Assembly (NCBI RefSeq): GCF_003023845.1
Contig: NZ_PYFT01000002.1
Coordinates: 62,001 to 126,000, forward strand
DNA: 64,000 nt
Direction: 5' to 3'
DNA from: Adhaeribacter arboris
GTDB lineage: Bacteria; Bacteroidota; Bacteroidia; Cytophagales; Hymenobacteraceae
Under the pieces are notes generated by a model, which had not been told where the DNA came from, did no database searches, and was given only the letters and a program-made list of their open reading frames with translations. The position numbers were made by a program, and so were the translations under genes. Below are positions 35,314-44,450 of the stretch, one piece after another; the first letter of the stretch is position 1; each line of letters starts with the position of its first letter.

Positions 35314-36146
35314 AGCCCTGTCAAAAAAGGCAGATGGTGCAAGAAGTGCATCAGCAGCCTCAAGCTGGCATTACAAGGGCGTGCCGGGTATTAAACTTGA
35401 GTAAGTCGGTCTACTACTATCAGTCGCAAAAGGAGGATAAGGTAGTGGAAGCAGCATTACGTGAGAAAGCCGAGCAACATCCCCGAGAAGGCTTCTGGAA
35501 AGCTTATGGCCGATTATGCCAAGAAGGGCAGGTGTGGAATCATAAACGGGTATATCGCATCTACAAAGCCTTAGGTTTAAACCTGCGGCGTAAAGCGAAA
35601 AAGCGATTGCCGGCCCGTATTCAACAGCCTTTACAGGTGCCGAAAGAGTTAAACCATACCTGGTCGATTGACTTTATGAGTGATGCTTTGGGGAACGGGC
35701 GAAAGTTCCGCTCTTTCCATGTGTTGGATGATTTTAACCGGGAAGCACTGCACATTGAGGTAGACTATTCCTTGACAAGCAACCGGGTAGTCTGGGTGCT
35801 CAATCATTTAATCAAACGAAGGCAGAAGCCCAAGCGCATCCGAATGGATAACGGACCCGAGTTTATCGCCTCGCTCATGGCCGAATGGAGTCAGATGCAG
35901 GGAATAGAATTTCTCTTTATTCAACCTGGCAAGCCCACCCAGAATGCTTTTATCGAACGGTTTAATGGTACCTTCCGCCGGCATGTTCTGAATGCTTACT
36001 TGTTTGAGAACCTCGAGGAGGTAAGAGAAATTACAACAGGGTGGTTACAGGATTACAATTATAAACGACCACACGATGCTTTAGCCGGAATGACTCCGGT
36101 AGAGTTTGCCCAGAAAAAACATTGTGAACAATTAGTATCTGCTTAA
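35310..36146 (+). CDS. IS3-family transposase OrfB (DDE integrase domain)
   Basis: This 278-residue frame has an HTH_21-like start ([20 protein letters not shown]) and an rve/DDE catalytic core. The three catalytic acids are the Asp in [11 protein letters not shown], the Asp in IRMDNGPEF and the Glu in [13 protein letters not shown]. It overlaps OrfA by 4 bp and is normally produced as an OrfAB fusion by frameshifting. The frame is intact, so the element may still be active. Confidence 0.93.
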   Translation: MKPCQKRQMVQEVHQQPQAGITRACRVLNLSKSVYYYQSQKEDKVVEAALREKAEQHPREGFWKAYGRLCQEGQVWNHKRVYRIYKALGLNLRRKAKKRLPARIQQPLQVPKELNHTWSIDFMSDALGNGRKFRSFHVLDDFNREALHIEVDYSLTSNRVVWVLNHLIKRRQKPKRIRMDNGPEFIASLMAEWSQMQGIEFLFIQPGKPTQNAFIERFNGTFRRHVLNAYLFENLEEVREITTGWLQDYNYKRPHDALAGMTPVEFAQKKHCEQLVSA

Positions 36147-36191
36147 CCAAAATTTATACTTTTAACCAGTTCTAAATACGGGAAGCTAACA

Positions 36192-36404
36192 GCTAGATGA
36201 GCGATTGGATCCATTTTTATCGAGCACTTTAATGCCGGCTTCCGTAACCCAGTCCTAGTCATCATTCTGGGTTAAATGCCAGGCTGCCGCAACATCATCA
36301 GAGTTAATCTTCGCCACTTTCTCATAGTCGACTATATTACCTTCAAACTCATTATCAAAAATTATATTCGGATTATAGTCTCTGCGTTGGTATACCTCTA
36401 CCAT
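36192..36404 (-). pseudogene. Broken gene abutting the IS element
   Basis: An ATG at 36,402-36,404, 2 bp after the stop of the lipoprotein gene, opens a minus-strand frame (MVEVYQRRDYNPNIIFDNEF and onward) of 49 codons to a TAG at 36,255-36,257. The frame then continues with coding-like sequence (WVTEAGIKVLDKNG) until the IS right end. It was probably the second gene of an operon, now cut by a stop and by the insertion. The family is not recognised. Confidence 0.5.
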
Positions 36405-36406
36405 TT

Positions 36407-36850
36407 TTAGTTGGCTTTGTAACTGAGATCATCACTTTTATCCTTTGTTACTTCAGTATAAGAGAAAGTTTTTTCTTCTAATAAAGTACCATTTCTGTAA
36501 ACGGAAAATTTCAAAGTCATAGCAGCTGGTCCGGTTTCCACGGGAGAAAAGCCGGTCATAGTGGAAATGCTTAATTCTTCTACATTGAGAGCTTCTACCG
36601 AAAAGGAAGCTGTATTTAAATTATCTCCCAGCAACACGGCCGGCACCGGATCTGTTGTCCCCCGGTACTTAAAATCTCCACCGGCGATAGTAATAATCCT
36701 GGTAAATTTCTGATAATCTCCGGTTTGACTTACATCTACCCGAAACGTCGCCGTGCTGGTGGTTGGGTTTGGATCGTCGTTATCTTTGCCGCAGCCAACA
36801 AGCAGGAGAAATAATATCAAGAAACTGCAAAAGTATTTAAGAGTTCTCAT
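36407..36850 (-). CDS. Small lipoprotein of unknown function
   Basis: This 147-residue protein has a lipoprotein signal peptide with lipobox LLVG-C20, then a short Asp/Asn/Thr-rich linker. The rest is a beta-rich domain (TATFRVDVSQTGDYQKFTRI and AAMTLKFSVYRNGTLLEE). It is probably attached to the periplasmic or outer face of a membrane. I do not recognise the family. A truncated gene follows 2 bp downstream. Confidence 0.75.
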   Translation of the reverse strand: MRTLKYFCSFLILFLLLVGCGKDNDDPNPTTSTATFRVDVSQTGDYQKFTRIITIAGGDFKYRGTTDPVPAVLLGDNLNTASFSVEALNVEELSISTMTGFSPVETGPAAMTLKFSVYRNGTLLEEKTFSYTEVTKDKSDDLSYKAN

Positions 36851-37111
36851 ATAAGTATACTATAAGTGAATAAAATGGCTCTTTTTATAAACTAAATATA
36901 TCTTATTAATATTGCCAAGACACCTAAATAAAATTACATATACAATAAAGATAAAGTACTATGGCTGACTATTGCCATTATATTTTTTAATTTCTTGCAA
37001 TATATAACTCATACCTTGAGGCTATCATATCTAAACCCGGATCATGACCACCTTTTCCAATCTTGAAATATTTGCCTGGTTCGGTTCAAACCAGCTCTTT
37101 TAAATATATCA

Positions 37112-38221
37112 TCAATATTTAATAGTAGATATTTTGCTTACTTGAGTTGCATTCTTTGGATGGATGATATCATTAAAGTCTTTAAAGGCTATACCGTTAT
37201 TTTCACTGGCAGCTTTGTGAACAGTTACTCCAGACCTAATACCAGATGCCCTTTCAAAAGCAGCTAAGCTTATCTTTGCTACCTGAATTTCAAAGCTTTT
37301 ACCATTTACCAGAAATAAAAGGCTATCCTCCTTCTTTTGAGGCAAGGGAACATCTTTACCACTTACTTGCATGGCTACAGCAATGTCATACATTTTGCCT
37401 TGGTAATCATTATCAAAGGCAGTATGTATTTTAACACCCGCCCAGTGCTGGAGTGCTCCCTGCAGCTGACTTTTGGCAATACCTCCACCGAAGGAAACAA
37501 AAGCCGCATTATCAACATCGAGCCGGTGTTTGTTTAATTGGTAGAAACTCATGAGGTCAATCGGATTCTCCCCTAAAAACACATTCCGAGTACGCTGGGG
37601 AGCCCCCACAAAGTCAGCAATCCACATACCGCTTTTCCGGTCGCTACCTGGTGCTACGCCTTTAAATCCATAGTTCCGTAAATCGTAGCCAACTACTTCA
37701 TTACTAACGGGCTTGGTTAAGGGAAAGCCAATGTTTTCATAAGGCCTGCCTTTAGTTTTCTCAGTGTCCTTAACCAGGTGAATAAAAGGTGAGAAGCGTT
37801 TAATAGTTTCCGGATCTAAGCCCCGTTCCTGAATCAGATAATGTAATTTAAAGACAGAAGGATTAGCTATCTGGTACCGACTGGAATCAAATTTCTTCGG
37901 CTCCGGAATGCTGTACTCTACTTTTAAAAGATGGGGTTCGTTAACATAACTCTGAAGTACTTTGTTGATACCAGAAAAAACATTTTGATATGAGACGTTA
38001 AATCTGCTTAACCGATTTTTTACAAACTCAATTAAATCTCCCCGGTCGTTGGTACAATCCCGATTAAAGTAAAGTTTTTTCACCGGATCGATCAGCACAG
38101 TATCTCCATCCGAGTGTTTAAACTCCAGCACGGCTTTTCCCTTTTGTAAATTAACTTTGTAACCTAAAGACTCAGCTACTGCGGTGATGGCAATTCGCTC
38201 TCTGTAGTCCTGAAATGTCAT
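37112..38221 (-). CDS. Toprim-domain protein (TraP/DUF3991-like, primase-related)
   Basis: This 369-residue protein resembles the Toprim-containing proteins of Bacteroidota mobile elements. The N-terminal part (MTFQDYRERIAITAVAESLGYKV, then LYFNRDCTNDRGDLIEF) is like the zinc-less start of primase-type proteins. The Toprim motifs lie in residues about 215-285, with the Glu in NVFLGENPIDLMS and the acidic pair in HTAFDNDYQGK. It may prime the complementary strand of the transferred plasmid after conjugation. It starts 11 bp after the DUF4099/DUF3945 gene, so the two are co-transcribed. Confidence 0.8.
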   Translation of the reverse strand: MTFQDYRERIAITAVAESLGYKVNLQKGKAVLEFKHSDGDTVLIDPVKKLYFNRDCTNDRGDLIEFVKNRLSRFNVSYQNVFSGINKVLQSYVNEPHLLKVEYSIPEPKKFDSSRYQIANPSVFKLHYLIQERGLDPETIKRFSPFIHLVKDTEKTKGRPYENIGFPLTKPVSNEVVGYDLRNYGFKGVAPGSDRKSGMWIADFVGAPQRTRNVFLGENPIDLMSFYQLNKHRLDVDNAAFVSFGGGIAKSQLQGALQHWAGVKIHTAFDNDYQGKMYDIAVAMQVSGKDVPLPQKKEDSLLFLVNGKSFEIQVAKISLAAFERASGIRSGVTVHKAASENNGIAFKDFNDIIHPKNATQVSKISTIKY

Positions 38222-38232
38222 GACCGTAAGAA

Positions 38233-38895
38233 TTACCTTCTAACACCTTTAATTTTCTCTGAACTAACAGCTAGTGTTGGTTCTTCCAATTTAACCATTG
38301 TTACTTCTGGATTTTGCCGGAACTGGTTGGCATCAGTTATTTTGTAACCTCTGGGTTCATTTAAATCTATTTGAACTATGTTTACTTCTTTGGTGGACTT
38401 ATTTACAATCTCAACCGGCAATCCTTTTTTAAGCTGCTCTTTTTGATCTACGCTTAACACAGTATCTTTTATAGCATTAGGGATTTGGATGGCGCTTAAC
38501 CTGGCGCTTAGTAGTTCATTAGTTTCTTTGTCCAGCTGGTGGATGTGCGGCTCTATGGAGCCATTCAAAGCTTTGGAGTTTTTTACAATTGCCTCTCCTT
38601 TTAATAATTTATTCCACTGCTCTTCATTGGCTTCAATGTTGTTTACTGGCCGTGCTAAAATCGGATGTACTCCGAGGGAGAGTGTATTATCAGGATTTCT
38701 GGTTAAACTTAATTTAGCCTGAGCTTCAATTGGCTTCATTCCTTCTTTTAAATGAATCCTTAAAGAAATTAAACCTGTGCGGCGACCTTCAAGCAAACTT
38801 GCCAGTTCATGAGCTGGCATCGTGATTACATCTTTTCTGCTCATTCCCAGTTGTTCAAACTGAGAATAGGGCAAGTCTTTAATTTGGAAACTCAT
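38233..38895 (-). CDS. DUF4099/DUF3945-type protein of conjugative elements
   Basis: This 220-residue protein shows the DUF4099 start (LPYSQFEQLGMSRKDVITMPAHELASLLEGRRT, residues 8-40). A DUF3945-like stretch (HQLDKETNELLSARLSAIQIPN to LSVDQKEQLKKGLPVEI) follows. Both domains are common in Bacteroidota conjugative transposons, often fused to or next to Toprim or topoisomerase genes, as here. The biochemical role is not established. First gene of a two-gene operon. Confidence 0.8.
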   Translation of the reverse strand: MSFQIKDLPYSQFEQLGMSRKDVITMPAHELASLLEGRRTGLISLRIHLKEGMKPIEAQAKLSLTRNPDNTLSLGVHPILARPVNNIEANEEQWNKLLKGEAIVKNSKALNGSIEPHIHQLDKETNELLSARLSAIQIPNAIKDTVLSVDQKEQLKKGLPVEIVNKSTKEVNIVQIDLNEPRGYKITDANQFRQNPEVTMVKLEEPTLAVSSEKIKGVRR

Positions 38896-38999
38896 GACAT
38901 TTAGTTTATAAATGTATTTTCATAGATTATCTTTGAGTAAATATACATAATTGACATGTAAAAGCGGTACACTTTAGAATTAGTTGTTTTATAATATAC

Positions 39000-39028
39000 A
39001 TATTTTGTATACTTATTATACAAAATAT
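39000..39028. promoter_or_regulatory. 12-bp palindrome directly before the M23 peptidase gene
   Basis: ATATTTTGTATA (39,000-39,011) and TATACAAAATAT (39,017-39,028) are perfect inverted repeats with a 5-nt spacer, ending 2 bp before the ATG at 39,031. This is an operator-like site. The XRE regulator at 39,789 is a candidate binder. Confidence 0.55.
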
Positions 39029-39030
39029 AC

Positions 39031-39651
39031 ATGAAAACACTTAAACAGTTATCACCAATCTTATTACTAGTTATTCATTATACTGCAAAAGCTCAGTTTA
39101 ATACCATTAAAAGGGTTAAAATTCTACCTCATATCCAGATTGATTCTAATACCAGCTTGCCAAACAACCCCTCGCATAATAGTATTTGGGAGACTGTAAA
39201 TGTAAATAGTCTTCGTCAAAAAACTAATGTATCCGTATCTATGCCCTTGCAGGCGCCAATTATTAGCAGCGGGTTTGGTAATAGAATATATCCACTGACT
39301 GGGAAAATAAAATTTCATTATGGCCTTGATTTCAGAGGATCTTCAGATTCAATTATGGCCATTCTACTGGGCACAATAAAGAAAGTAGCTTATTCTCGAA
39401 GTTTAGGCAATTATGTTGAAGTAGAACACGGTGAGTTTAAAATCATTTATGGTCATTTATCCCAAATAATGGTTAGAGAAAAGATGGAAATAACCGCTGG
39501 TACCGTCTTGGGTATAACTGGCAGTACGGGAAGAAGTACTGGAGAACATTTACATTTTGCTATCAAGCACCGAGGCAAGGCCATTAATCCAGTTCCATTT
39601 CTGAATTTAATTTATCGCCAGGTAGAAATGGAAGCCCGAAAAAAGCAATAG
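39031..39651 (+). CDS. M23-family metallopeptidase
   Basis: This 206-residue protein has a signal peptide (MKTLKQLSPILLLVIHYTAKAQ). An M23 peptidase/LytM domain (about 70-195) follows with zinc ligands in HYGLDFRG and GEHLHFAIKH, preceded by the usual SGFGNRIYPLTGK loop. It should cleave peptidoglycan cross-links in the periplasm. It is the only plus-strand gene inside the transfer region, so it may open the wall for the conjugation channel, replacing the lysozyme-type protein of other tra clusters (inference). Confidence 0.9.
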   Translation: MKTLKQLSPILLLVIHYTAKAQFNTIKRVKILPHIQIDSNTSLPNNPSHNSIWETVNVNSLRQKTNVSVSMPLQAPIISSGFGNRIYPLTGKIKFHYGLDFRGSSDSIMAILLGTIKKVAYSRSLGNYVEVEHGEFKIIYGHLSQIMVREKMEITAGTVLGITGSTGRSTGEHLHFAIKHRGKAINPVPFLNLIYRQVEMEARKKQ

Positions 39652-39685
39652 AATAGAATCGAAATTAACTTTCAAATAAGATAAA

Positions 39686-39723
39686 ACTACTAAGCCTGAA
39701 GACAATGCCTCAGGCTCAGTAGT
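39686..39723. terminator. Bidirectional terminator candidate
   Basis: ACTACTAAGCCTGA (39,686-39,699) pairs with TCAGGCTCAGTAGT (39,710-39,723) with one mismatch and a 10-nt loop, between the convergent M23 and XRE genes. On the minus strand a T-rich run follows the stem. Confidence 0.65.
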
Positions 39724-39788
39724 TACAAAACCAACCTTAAAGTATATAGAGAGCCTTGGCCCGGTACTGTATAAAGCACGAAAAAAGA

Positions 39789-40148
39789 TTAGAAACTACC
39801 CTCTTTTTCCATAATACCTATGATATCAGTTATTTGGCCGTTGACATCTGTTTGCAGGATTTTGAGCCGTTCTATAGCAATGCTATTAAAAGTGCTCATG
39901 TGAGATAATGGTTCAGACCTTTTTATAACTTCGAATTCATCCGAAAAAATAAAGCTTATATGAAAATGGTCTGAGTAGAAATTCAGCAGTTGAACCAAGA
40001 GCTCCAGCGTACCTCCAATCCCATTCTCTAGACGAGATATTTGATTCTGATGTGTCTCCAGGGTTGCTGCTAAATCTTTTTGAGAAAGGTCCAGCCCCTT
40101 TCGAAGAAGTTGCAGGCGTTCCCCCAAATCGTGTAGATTTAATTTCAT
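39789..40148 (-). CDS. XRE-family helix-turn-helix regulator
   Basis: This 119-residue protein has an N-terminal Cro/CI helix-turn-helix (LGERLQLLRKGLDLSQKDLAATLETHQNQISRLENGIGG). The C-terminal half (about 60-119) is of unknown fold with a helix EVIKRSEPLSHMSTFNSIAIERLKILQ. The start overlaps the coupling-protein stop by 4 bp, so it is translated with the transfer operon. It probably feeds back on transfer or backbone gene expression. Confidence 0.85.
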   Translation of the reverse strand: MKLNLHDLGERLQLLRKGLDLSQKDLAATLETHQNQISRLENGIGGTLELLVQLLNFYSDHFHISFIFSDEFEVIKRSEPLSHMSTFNSIAIERLKILQTDVNGQITDIIGIMEKEGSF

Positions 40149-42112
40149 GTGTAGAAGTGGTCTTTTAGTGTTTCTATTTCTCGATTGATTTTGGTAAAGT
40201 TTTTATCTAAGACAGTGTTCCTGTCAGAAGCATTACCAAAATTATAAAATATTGGCATAGAAACATATGACTCTTCTTCTTTTGCTATTGCTGCAGTATC
40301 CAGATTAATTTTGCAATTATAGGTACTATTTACATGTTGGCCATTATATTCATTATTATCAAATGCTACCTGGGCCACCACTTCACCGGCCGCTAAGGTA
40401 GCAATTTTTGAAGCAGGTATTAAAGCTCCCATCTCTTCATTCATAGAAATAGAAGTCCGGCTACGGTCAATACTTACTCCTTCCTTTTGCTGCCGGACTT
40501 TACCAAAAAGTTTTTCTAACCAATCTAGGGTATCTTTGTTGCGAACGGACCCGGAGATTACGTTAGCGGCTACGGAGCAAATAGTATCTGCGGTTTCCCG
40601 ACCGTATTGTTGTTTGAGTTGGGGCAATTCCTGTAAACCTAAAAGAACGGCTATTTTATTGCTTCTAGCGGTTGCAATTAAGTTTTCTACCTTATGTACG
40701 TATAAGGTTGGGGATTCATCAATGATAAGCCCGCAGGGCAGGTTTCTTTTTGAATTTATAAGCTTGGTCATCCGATTTAGAATTAGAGCGTTGCAGGCAC
40801 TGTTAATACTCTGCGTGGCCGGATCATTGGCAATAACTAAGATGGCCGGATTATTAGGATCAGAAATTTTTAATTCAAAATCATCACCTGATAATACCCA
40901 GAATGTTTCCCGCGTAGCTAAGCGGCCTACGTTGATTTTAAGTGTCCCAATCTGGCCTTCCAATTGATCAAAAGCCTTGTTTTTGTAAGCGGTCCGAAAC
41001 GGCGAAAGCAAGCTGACCAGTTGAGGTTCAGAGAAAAGCATGTTAAATATTTCATCATAACCCAGATTGATAAAGGCCAATACGTGCGGAAACGTGGAAT
41101 ATTTGCCACCCTCATGCCTACTGAGAAAAAAGATACAGCTGGCCAGAAAGTTTACTGCGCTTTGAGTAAAGAACTGAGCAGCCCCGGATTCTTTGTCACT
41201 CTTGGTAAGGCTTTGCAGCAAGGCTTCTGCAGTTTCAGTGGCATCAGCCAAGGTTGGTAAATATTCTGGTTTTAAGGGATTGAACCTTCGACTGTGTTCT
41301 ATACTATTGAAATTAATAACGTGAAATTTAAAATCTTTTAAGGTGCCTTTTTTCTTATTTAGCAGATAATGATAATAGGCTATTTTTCCCAGGTCTGGAA
41401 ACTTAAAATCATAGAGAGCCATAGTAAAACCCTTGGCTAACATTTGTTTAATAAATGGATTTACTACCGAATAGGACTTACCGGATCCGGGTGTTCCGAT
41501 TAGCAAGGTGGCACGAAAAGGATTGGCAATATTCAGGTAACCGTGATTTACCTTTCTTTTGTAGTAAAAAAGCATAGGCAGGTTGACACTGTATGGCGTA
41601 TTCATTAGCCCCCGGCTCTGCTCAAAACTTTCATTCTCGACATTAAACTTATCTTTCATTAGCCCGGTCTGAATGTGCTTGGAAATATTATCCAGAGCAA
41701 TATTTATCATTACCGCTCCAACCAAGGAGAAAAGCATATAAGCTGCATCCGACCAGGTTACACCAAAAGCCAACAGCCGATTAGTCGGATGCTGGTAAAA
41801 GTACCCGGCACCGAAGAAAAACAAGAAGCCGAAAAATAACGGTAAGTAGATGTGCTTTACTGGATCGTGGTGTAAGTTTTTCCGGGCCTTGGTTCCAATG
41901 GCTACTATTATGATCAGAAGAAAAGTAAAAGCCTTAGAATAGTAAATGTTCTGGTAAATCGCAATTCGCTGTAATTTAAGGATTACCGGCCGCAGCTGTT
42001 CCATAAATCCAGCACCCGCAAAAAGGAATACTAAAAACTCCGTGAACAAGGTGAAATAGATAAAACTCTGTAAAAAGGAATAAAGCTTCTTTAATTCGCT
42101 TGATTCTTCCAT
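40145..42112 (-). CDS. VirD4/TraG-type type IV coupling protein
   Basis: This 655-residue protein has three to four N-terminal membrane segments (about 15-145). A RecA-like ATPase follows with Walker A LIGTPGSGKSYSV (about residue 205) and Walker B GLIIDESPTLYVH. Coupling proteins bring the relaxase-DNA complex to the secretion channel in the inner membrane. It is the last tra-cluster ATPase gene and overlaps the XRE gene. The length is normal for the Bacteroidota MobC/TraG-like group. Confidence 0.92.
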   Translation of the reverse strand: MEESSELKKLYSFLQSFIYFTLFTEFLVFLFAGAGFMEQLRPVILKLQRIAIYQNIYYSKAFTFLLIIIVAIGTKARKNLHHDPVKHIYLPLFFGFLFFFGAGYFYQHPTNRLLAFGVTWSDAAYMLFSLVGAVMINIALDNISKHIQTGLMKDKFNVENESFEQSRGLMNTPYSVNLPMLFYYKRKVNHGYLNIANPFRATLLIGTPGSGKSYSVVNPFIKQMLAKGFTMALYDFKFPDLGKIAYYHYLLNKKKGTLKDFKFHVINFNSIEHSRRFNPLKPEYLPTLADATETAEALLQSLTKSDKESGAAQFFTQSAVNFLASCIFFLSRHEGGKYSTFPHVLAFINLGYDEIFNMLFSEPQLVSLLSPFRTAYKNKAFDQLEGQIGTLKINVGRLATRETFWVLSGDDFELKISDPNNPAILVIANDPATQSINSACNALILNRMTKLINSKRNLPCGLIIDESPTLYVHKVENLIATARSNKIAVLLGLQELPQLKQQYGRETADTICSVAANVISGSVRNKDTLDWLEKLFGKVRQQKEGVSIDRSRTSISMNEEMGALIPASKIATLAAGEVVAQVAFDNNEYNGQHVNSTYNCKINLDTAAIAKEEESYVSMPIFYNFGNASDRNTVLDKNFTKINREIETLKDHFYT

Positions 42113-42125
42113 AACTTATTTTGTT

Positions 42126-42917
42126 TTAAAGTGTATCAGCCTTTAATACATCCTTATAATCTACCTTCACAGAAATAGTACGGCCGCTCACCTGCTTCTC
42201 GGCTACTTCTATATTAAATACCTTTTCATCAGGGAAGGTGAATTTCTTAAATACAAACACGTTTCGATACCGGCGCTTAAAGCTATCATTGTTAAAAAGC
42301 TGATGTACGGGCTGTATTTCTAATTGCTGGAAGTTGGTTGACTTAACTACCTTTTTATCTTCTATTTTAAACCGGATCTGATCAATGTCATAAGCAATGT
42401 TGGTTTTATTGGTTATGGAGAAATCAATAAAGAAATAATCTCCGATGGTGTAGATGTTATTTACCACCGCTTGCATCTTGTCTTTTTTAGTGCTGACAGA
42501 TCGACCTACAGGCTTTTGCTGCAAGGCTAGCAGAGAAAATCTTTTCATTTCCTGCTCGCTCATGGCCACATCCGGATTCAGGTATTCATCAACCTGAGTA
42601 GGATCAATTCTTACCTCGGAGCTAGCTGATGCAGGAGTAGAATAAGCGAGTTTATACTGAACCATGAAACGCTCTCCAACAATCGTTACTATGCCGAGTT
42701 TGGGGTTTGCTTGCTTTGGTTTAATGCGGAATATATTATCCACCGGAATATCACCGGCCACATCATTAGTGGAAATATCGACGTATTTGATCGGTTCTGG
42801 ACTCACAAAATGAGTGGAGATAGTTTCATTTACATAGATTACCTGAGGAGCTGTTTTTTGGCATAAAGCCGGTAAGGTTATAGCCATCAATATGAACAGC
42901 ATTAGTGTATTTTTCAT
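42126..42917 (-). CDS. traN: Conjugal transfer protein TraN (VirB9-like)
   Basis: This 263-residue protein has a signal peptide (MKNTLMLFILMAITLPALCQ) and the DUF4138/TraN pattern. It has an N-terminal beta-rich region with VIYVNETISTHFVSPEPIKYVDIS and a C-terminal part with NNIYTIGDYFFIDFSITNKTNIAYDIDQIRF. TraN corresponds to the outer-membrane-side VirB9 component of the core complex. It lies one base from the traM stop and 14 bp before the coupling-protein gene. Confidence 0.88.
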   Translation of the reverse strand: MKNTLMLFILMAITLPALCQKTAPQVIYVNETISTHFVSPEPIKYVDISTNDVAGDIPVDNIFRIKPKQANPKLGIVTIVGERFMVQYKLAYSTPASASSEVRIDPTQVDEYLNPDVAMSEQEMKRFSLLALQQKPVGRSVSTKKDKMQAVVNNIYTIGDYFFIDFSITNKTNIAYDIDQIRFKIEDKKVVKSTNFQQLEIQPVHQLFNNDSFKRRYRNVFVFKKFTFPDEKVFNIEVAEKQVSGRTISVKVDYKDVLKADTL

Positions 42918-42918
42918 G

Positions 42919-44082
42919 TTATTGTTTCTTGGCTTTGTTATCGATTAAGTAAACTATGGTATTATATTTCAGCTTAGCCTTGTTTTGCTTGACCGCCTTG
43001 CCCACGGCCCGGGAAGTAGTTTGGGCCATTTTATCCATTACCGAGAAGAGCATCTGGTTAGTATTTTCCGGACTATCATCGAAATTTATACTCTGACCAT
43101 TGGTGCTGTTTGCTGCTAGCTGTTTGGTAAAATCTCGAAACTGAGAGCCCGGCACGTATAAACCCACCAACCCGTCGTTATCATAAATACTTAAATCCAC
43201 GGGTATAATCTGCTTGCCATAAAGCAGGGAGCTTATGGCTATTTCTACCCGCTGAGCCGAGAAACCCGATACCACCCCGTACAAGTAACTACCTTTTTGT
43301 ATTTCGTAATTACTCACGTAGATATCATCCAGCAACCTGATTCTAATCCGGCCTCCCTCCCGGATTTTCAAACCTTCATCTAGCATCGCTTTAATAAATT
43401 GCTCGTCTCCGTCATTTTTAACCGTGTTGAAATAAGCAGCATTGGGGTTCGCGGATTTGCGAACTTCTAAAGCTTCCGGTGCCTGTACTGTTTTTTCTGC
43501 TATAGTTGGCGTTCCTTTCCGGGCTGGCTTTTTCGGCTCTTGACCGGCTTTTTCCAGGCTATCGACAAAGCGCATTTGTTCTTTAAACAACCGCATCTCC
43601 TTTTCATAAGCGCTTCCTGGCTTTTGCCGCTGTGGCCGGGAACTAGAAACTGTTGTAGCCGCATAGCGCTGGCGGTCAGTGTTCTGTTGTTCCTGAACCC
43701 GATCCATAAAAGCAGGGGTGTTCTTTTGAGCAAGAATAGCATTATTAATACTGTCGAGCATTCTTTTTTCTTTGTCAGTATAGACGCTGCCGTATTGCTT
43801 TTCTTCTTCGTCTTGCTCTAATTCCTGAACAGCGGAATAATCCCTGTGGTGTTTATGCTCCTCCAGTCCGGCCCCGAACTTACTATTGATATCCTTTTTC
43901 TCCAGATTAGCGGCGGGCAAATCTGTTATGATCTCATCGGTTTCTTTTAAAGCTGTCTGCTGCTTACCTTTTGCTTCTGTGGAGGGGAACATGTCCAAGT
44001 AGAGATAATTAAAAAGAAAAAGAAAAGGCAGTACGATTAAAGGCAGCGCGTACTTAGGTTTTCTAAAATCAATCTTTCTCAT
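42919..44082 (-). CDS. traM: Conjugal transfer protein TraM (VirB10-like)
   Basis: This 387-residue protein has one N-terminal membrane helix (about 12-30, ALPLIVLPFLFLFNYLYL) and a long charged periplasmic linker rich in Glu, Lys and Gln (40-235). A C-terminal TraM/VirB10-like beta domain (about 240-387) contains IRLLDDIYVSNYEIQKGSYLYGVVSGF and IPVDLSIYDNDGLVGLYVPGS. It spans the periplasm in the transfer channel. The start overlaps the preceding gene by 4 bp. Confidence 0.9.
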   Translation of the reverse strand: MRKIDFRKPKYALPLIVLPFLFLFNYLYLDMFPSTEAKGKQQTALKETDEIITDLPAANLEKKDINSKFGAGLEEHKHHRDYSAVQELEQDEEEKQYGSVYTDKEKRMLDSINNAILAQKNTPAFMDRVQEQQNTDRQRYAATTVSSSRPQRQKPGSAYEKEMRLFKEQMRFVDSLEKAGQEPKKPARKGTPTIAEKTVQAPEALEVRKSANPNAAYFNTVKNDGDEQFIKAMLDEGLKIREGGRIRIRLLDDIYVSNYEIQKGSYLYGVVSGFSAQRVEIAISSLLYGKQIIPVDLSIYDNDGLVGLYVPGSQFRDFTKQLAANSTNGQSINFDDSPENTNQMLFSVMDKMAQTTSRAVGKAVKQNKAKLKYNTIVYLIDNKAKKQ

Positions 44083-44450
44083 TTTAAAATTTTCTTTAAA
44101 TCGTTATTGATTTCTTTTAATACCAGGCTGTCATTTAAGGTGAGACTGTCTGGATTAATGGATTTGGCTTTGCTGTACAAGCCAACCAGATTCATTAAAT
44201 CAGTAGTTACCGGCTTGGTAGCAGTAGAAGCATCTGCTGCGCTTATTCGATTAATGAGCGTAGTAGCTGTTGCCTTGTGGCTTTGCTTATGGCTGACCTT
44301 TCTGATTAGAAAGATGGTTATTGCCACGAGCAGAATTAAGAACATACCGGCAATTATTCTTTCCGGATACTTTGACCGGTAAATAATTATTCGTTGCCTG
44401 GTGCTGAGCAAGAATTCTACTGCTTGCCTAAAAAGATTTCTTCTGTTCAT
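44079..44450 (-). CDS. Small TraL-position membrane protein
   Basis: This 123-residue protein has one membrane helix (about 30-50, IIAGMFLILLVAITIFLIR). A mostly helical periplasmic part follows, ending LVLKEINNDLKKILK. It lies exactly where traL occurs in Bacteroides clusters (between traK and traM), overlapping both neighbours by 23 bp and 4 bp. Sequence similarity to TraL is weak by eye, so the name is positional only. Confidence 0.7.
   Translation of the reverse strand: MNRRNLFRQAVEFLLSTRQRIIIYRSKYPERIIAGMFLILLVAITIFLIRKVSHKQSHKATATTLINRISAADASTATKPVTTDLMNLVGLYSKAKSINPDSLTLNDSLVLKEINNDLKKILK

Larger units (their letters stand above)
34956..36191 (+). mobile_element. IS3-family insertion sequence, about 1236 bp
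   Basis: The element is bounded by imperfect inverted repeats. The left end TGTAAGCTTCCC (34,956-34,967) matches the reverse complement of the right end, TGTTAGCTTCCC (36,180-36,191), with a further TAGAACTG block in both ends. The ends are TG and CA. It holds the two transposase frames with a frameshift signal. The flanks ATTAG and GCTAG do not form a clean target duplication, so one side may have rearranged after insertion. Confidence 0.75.
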
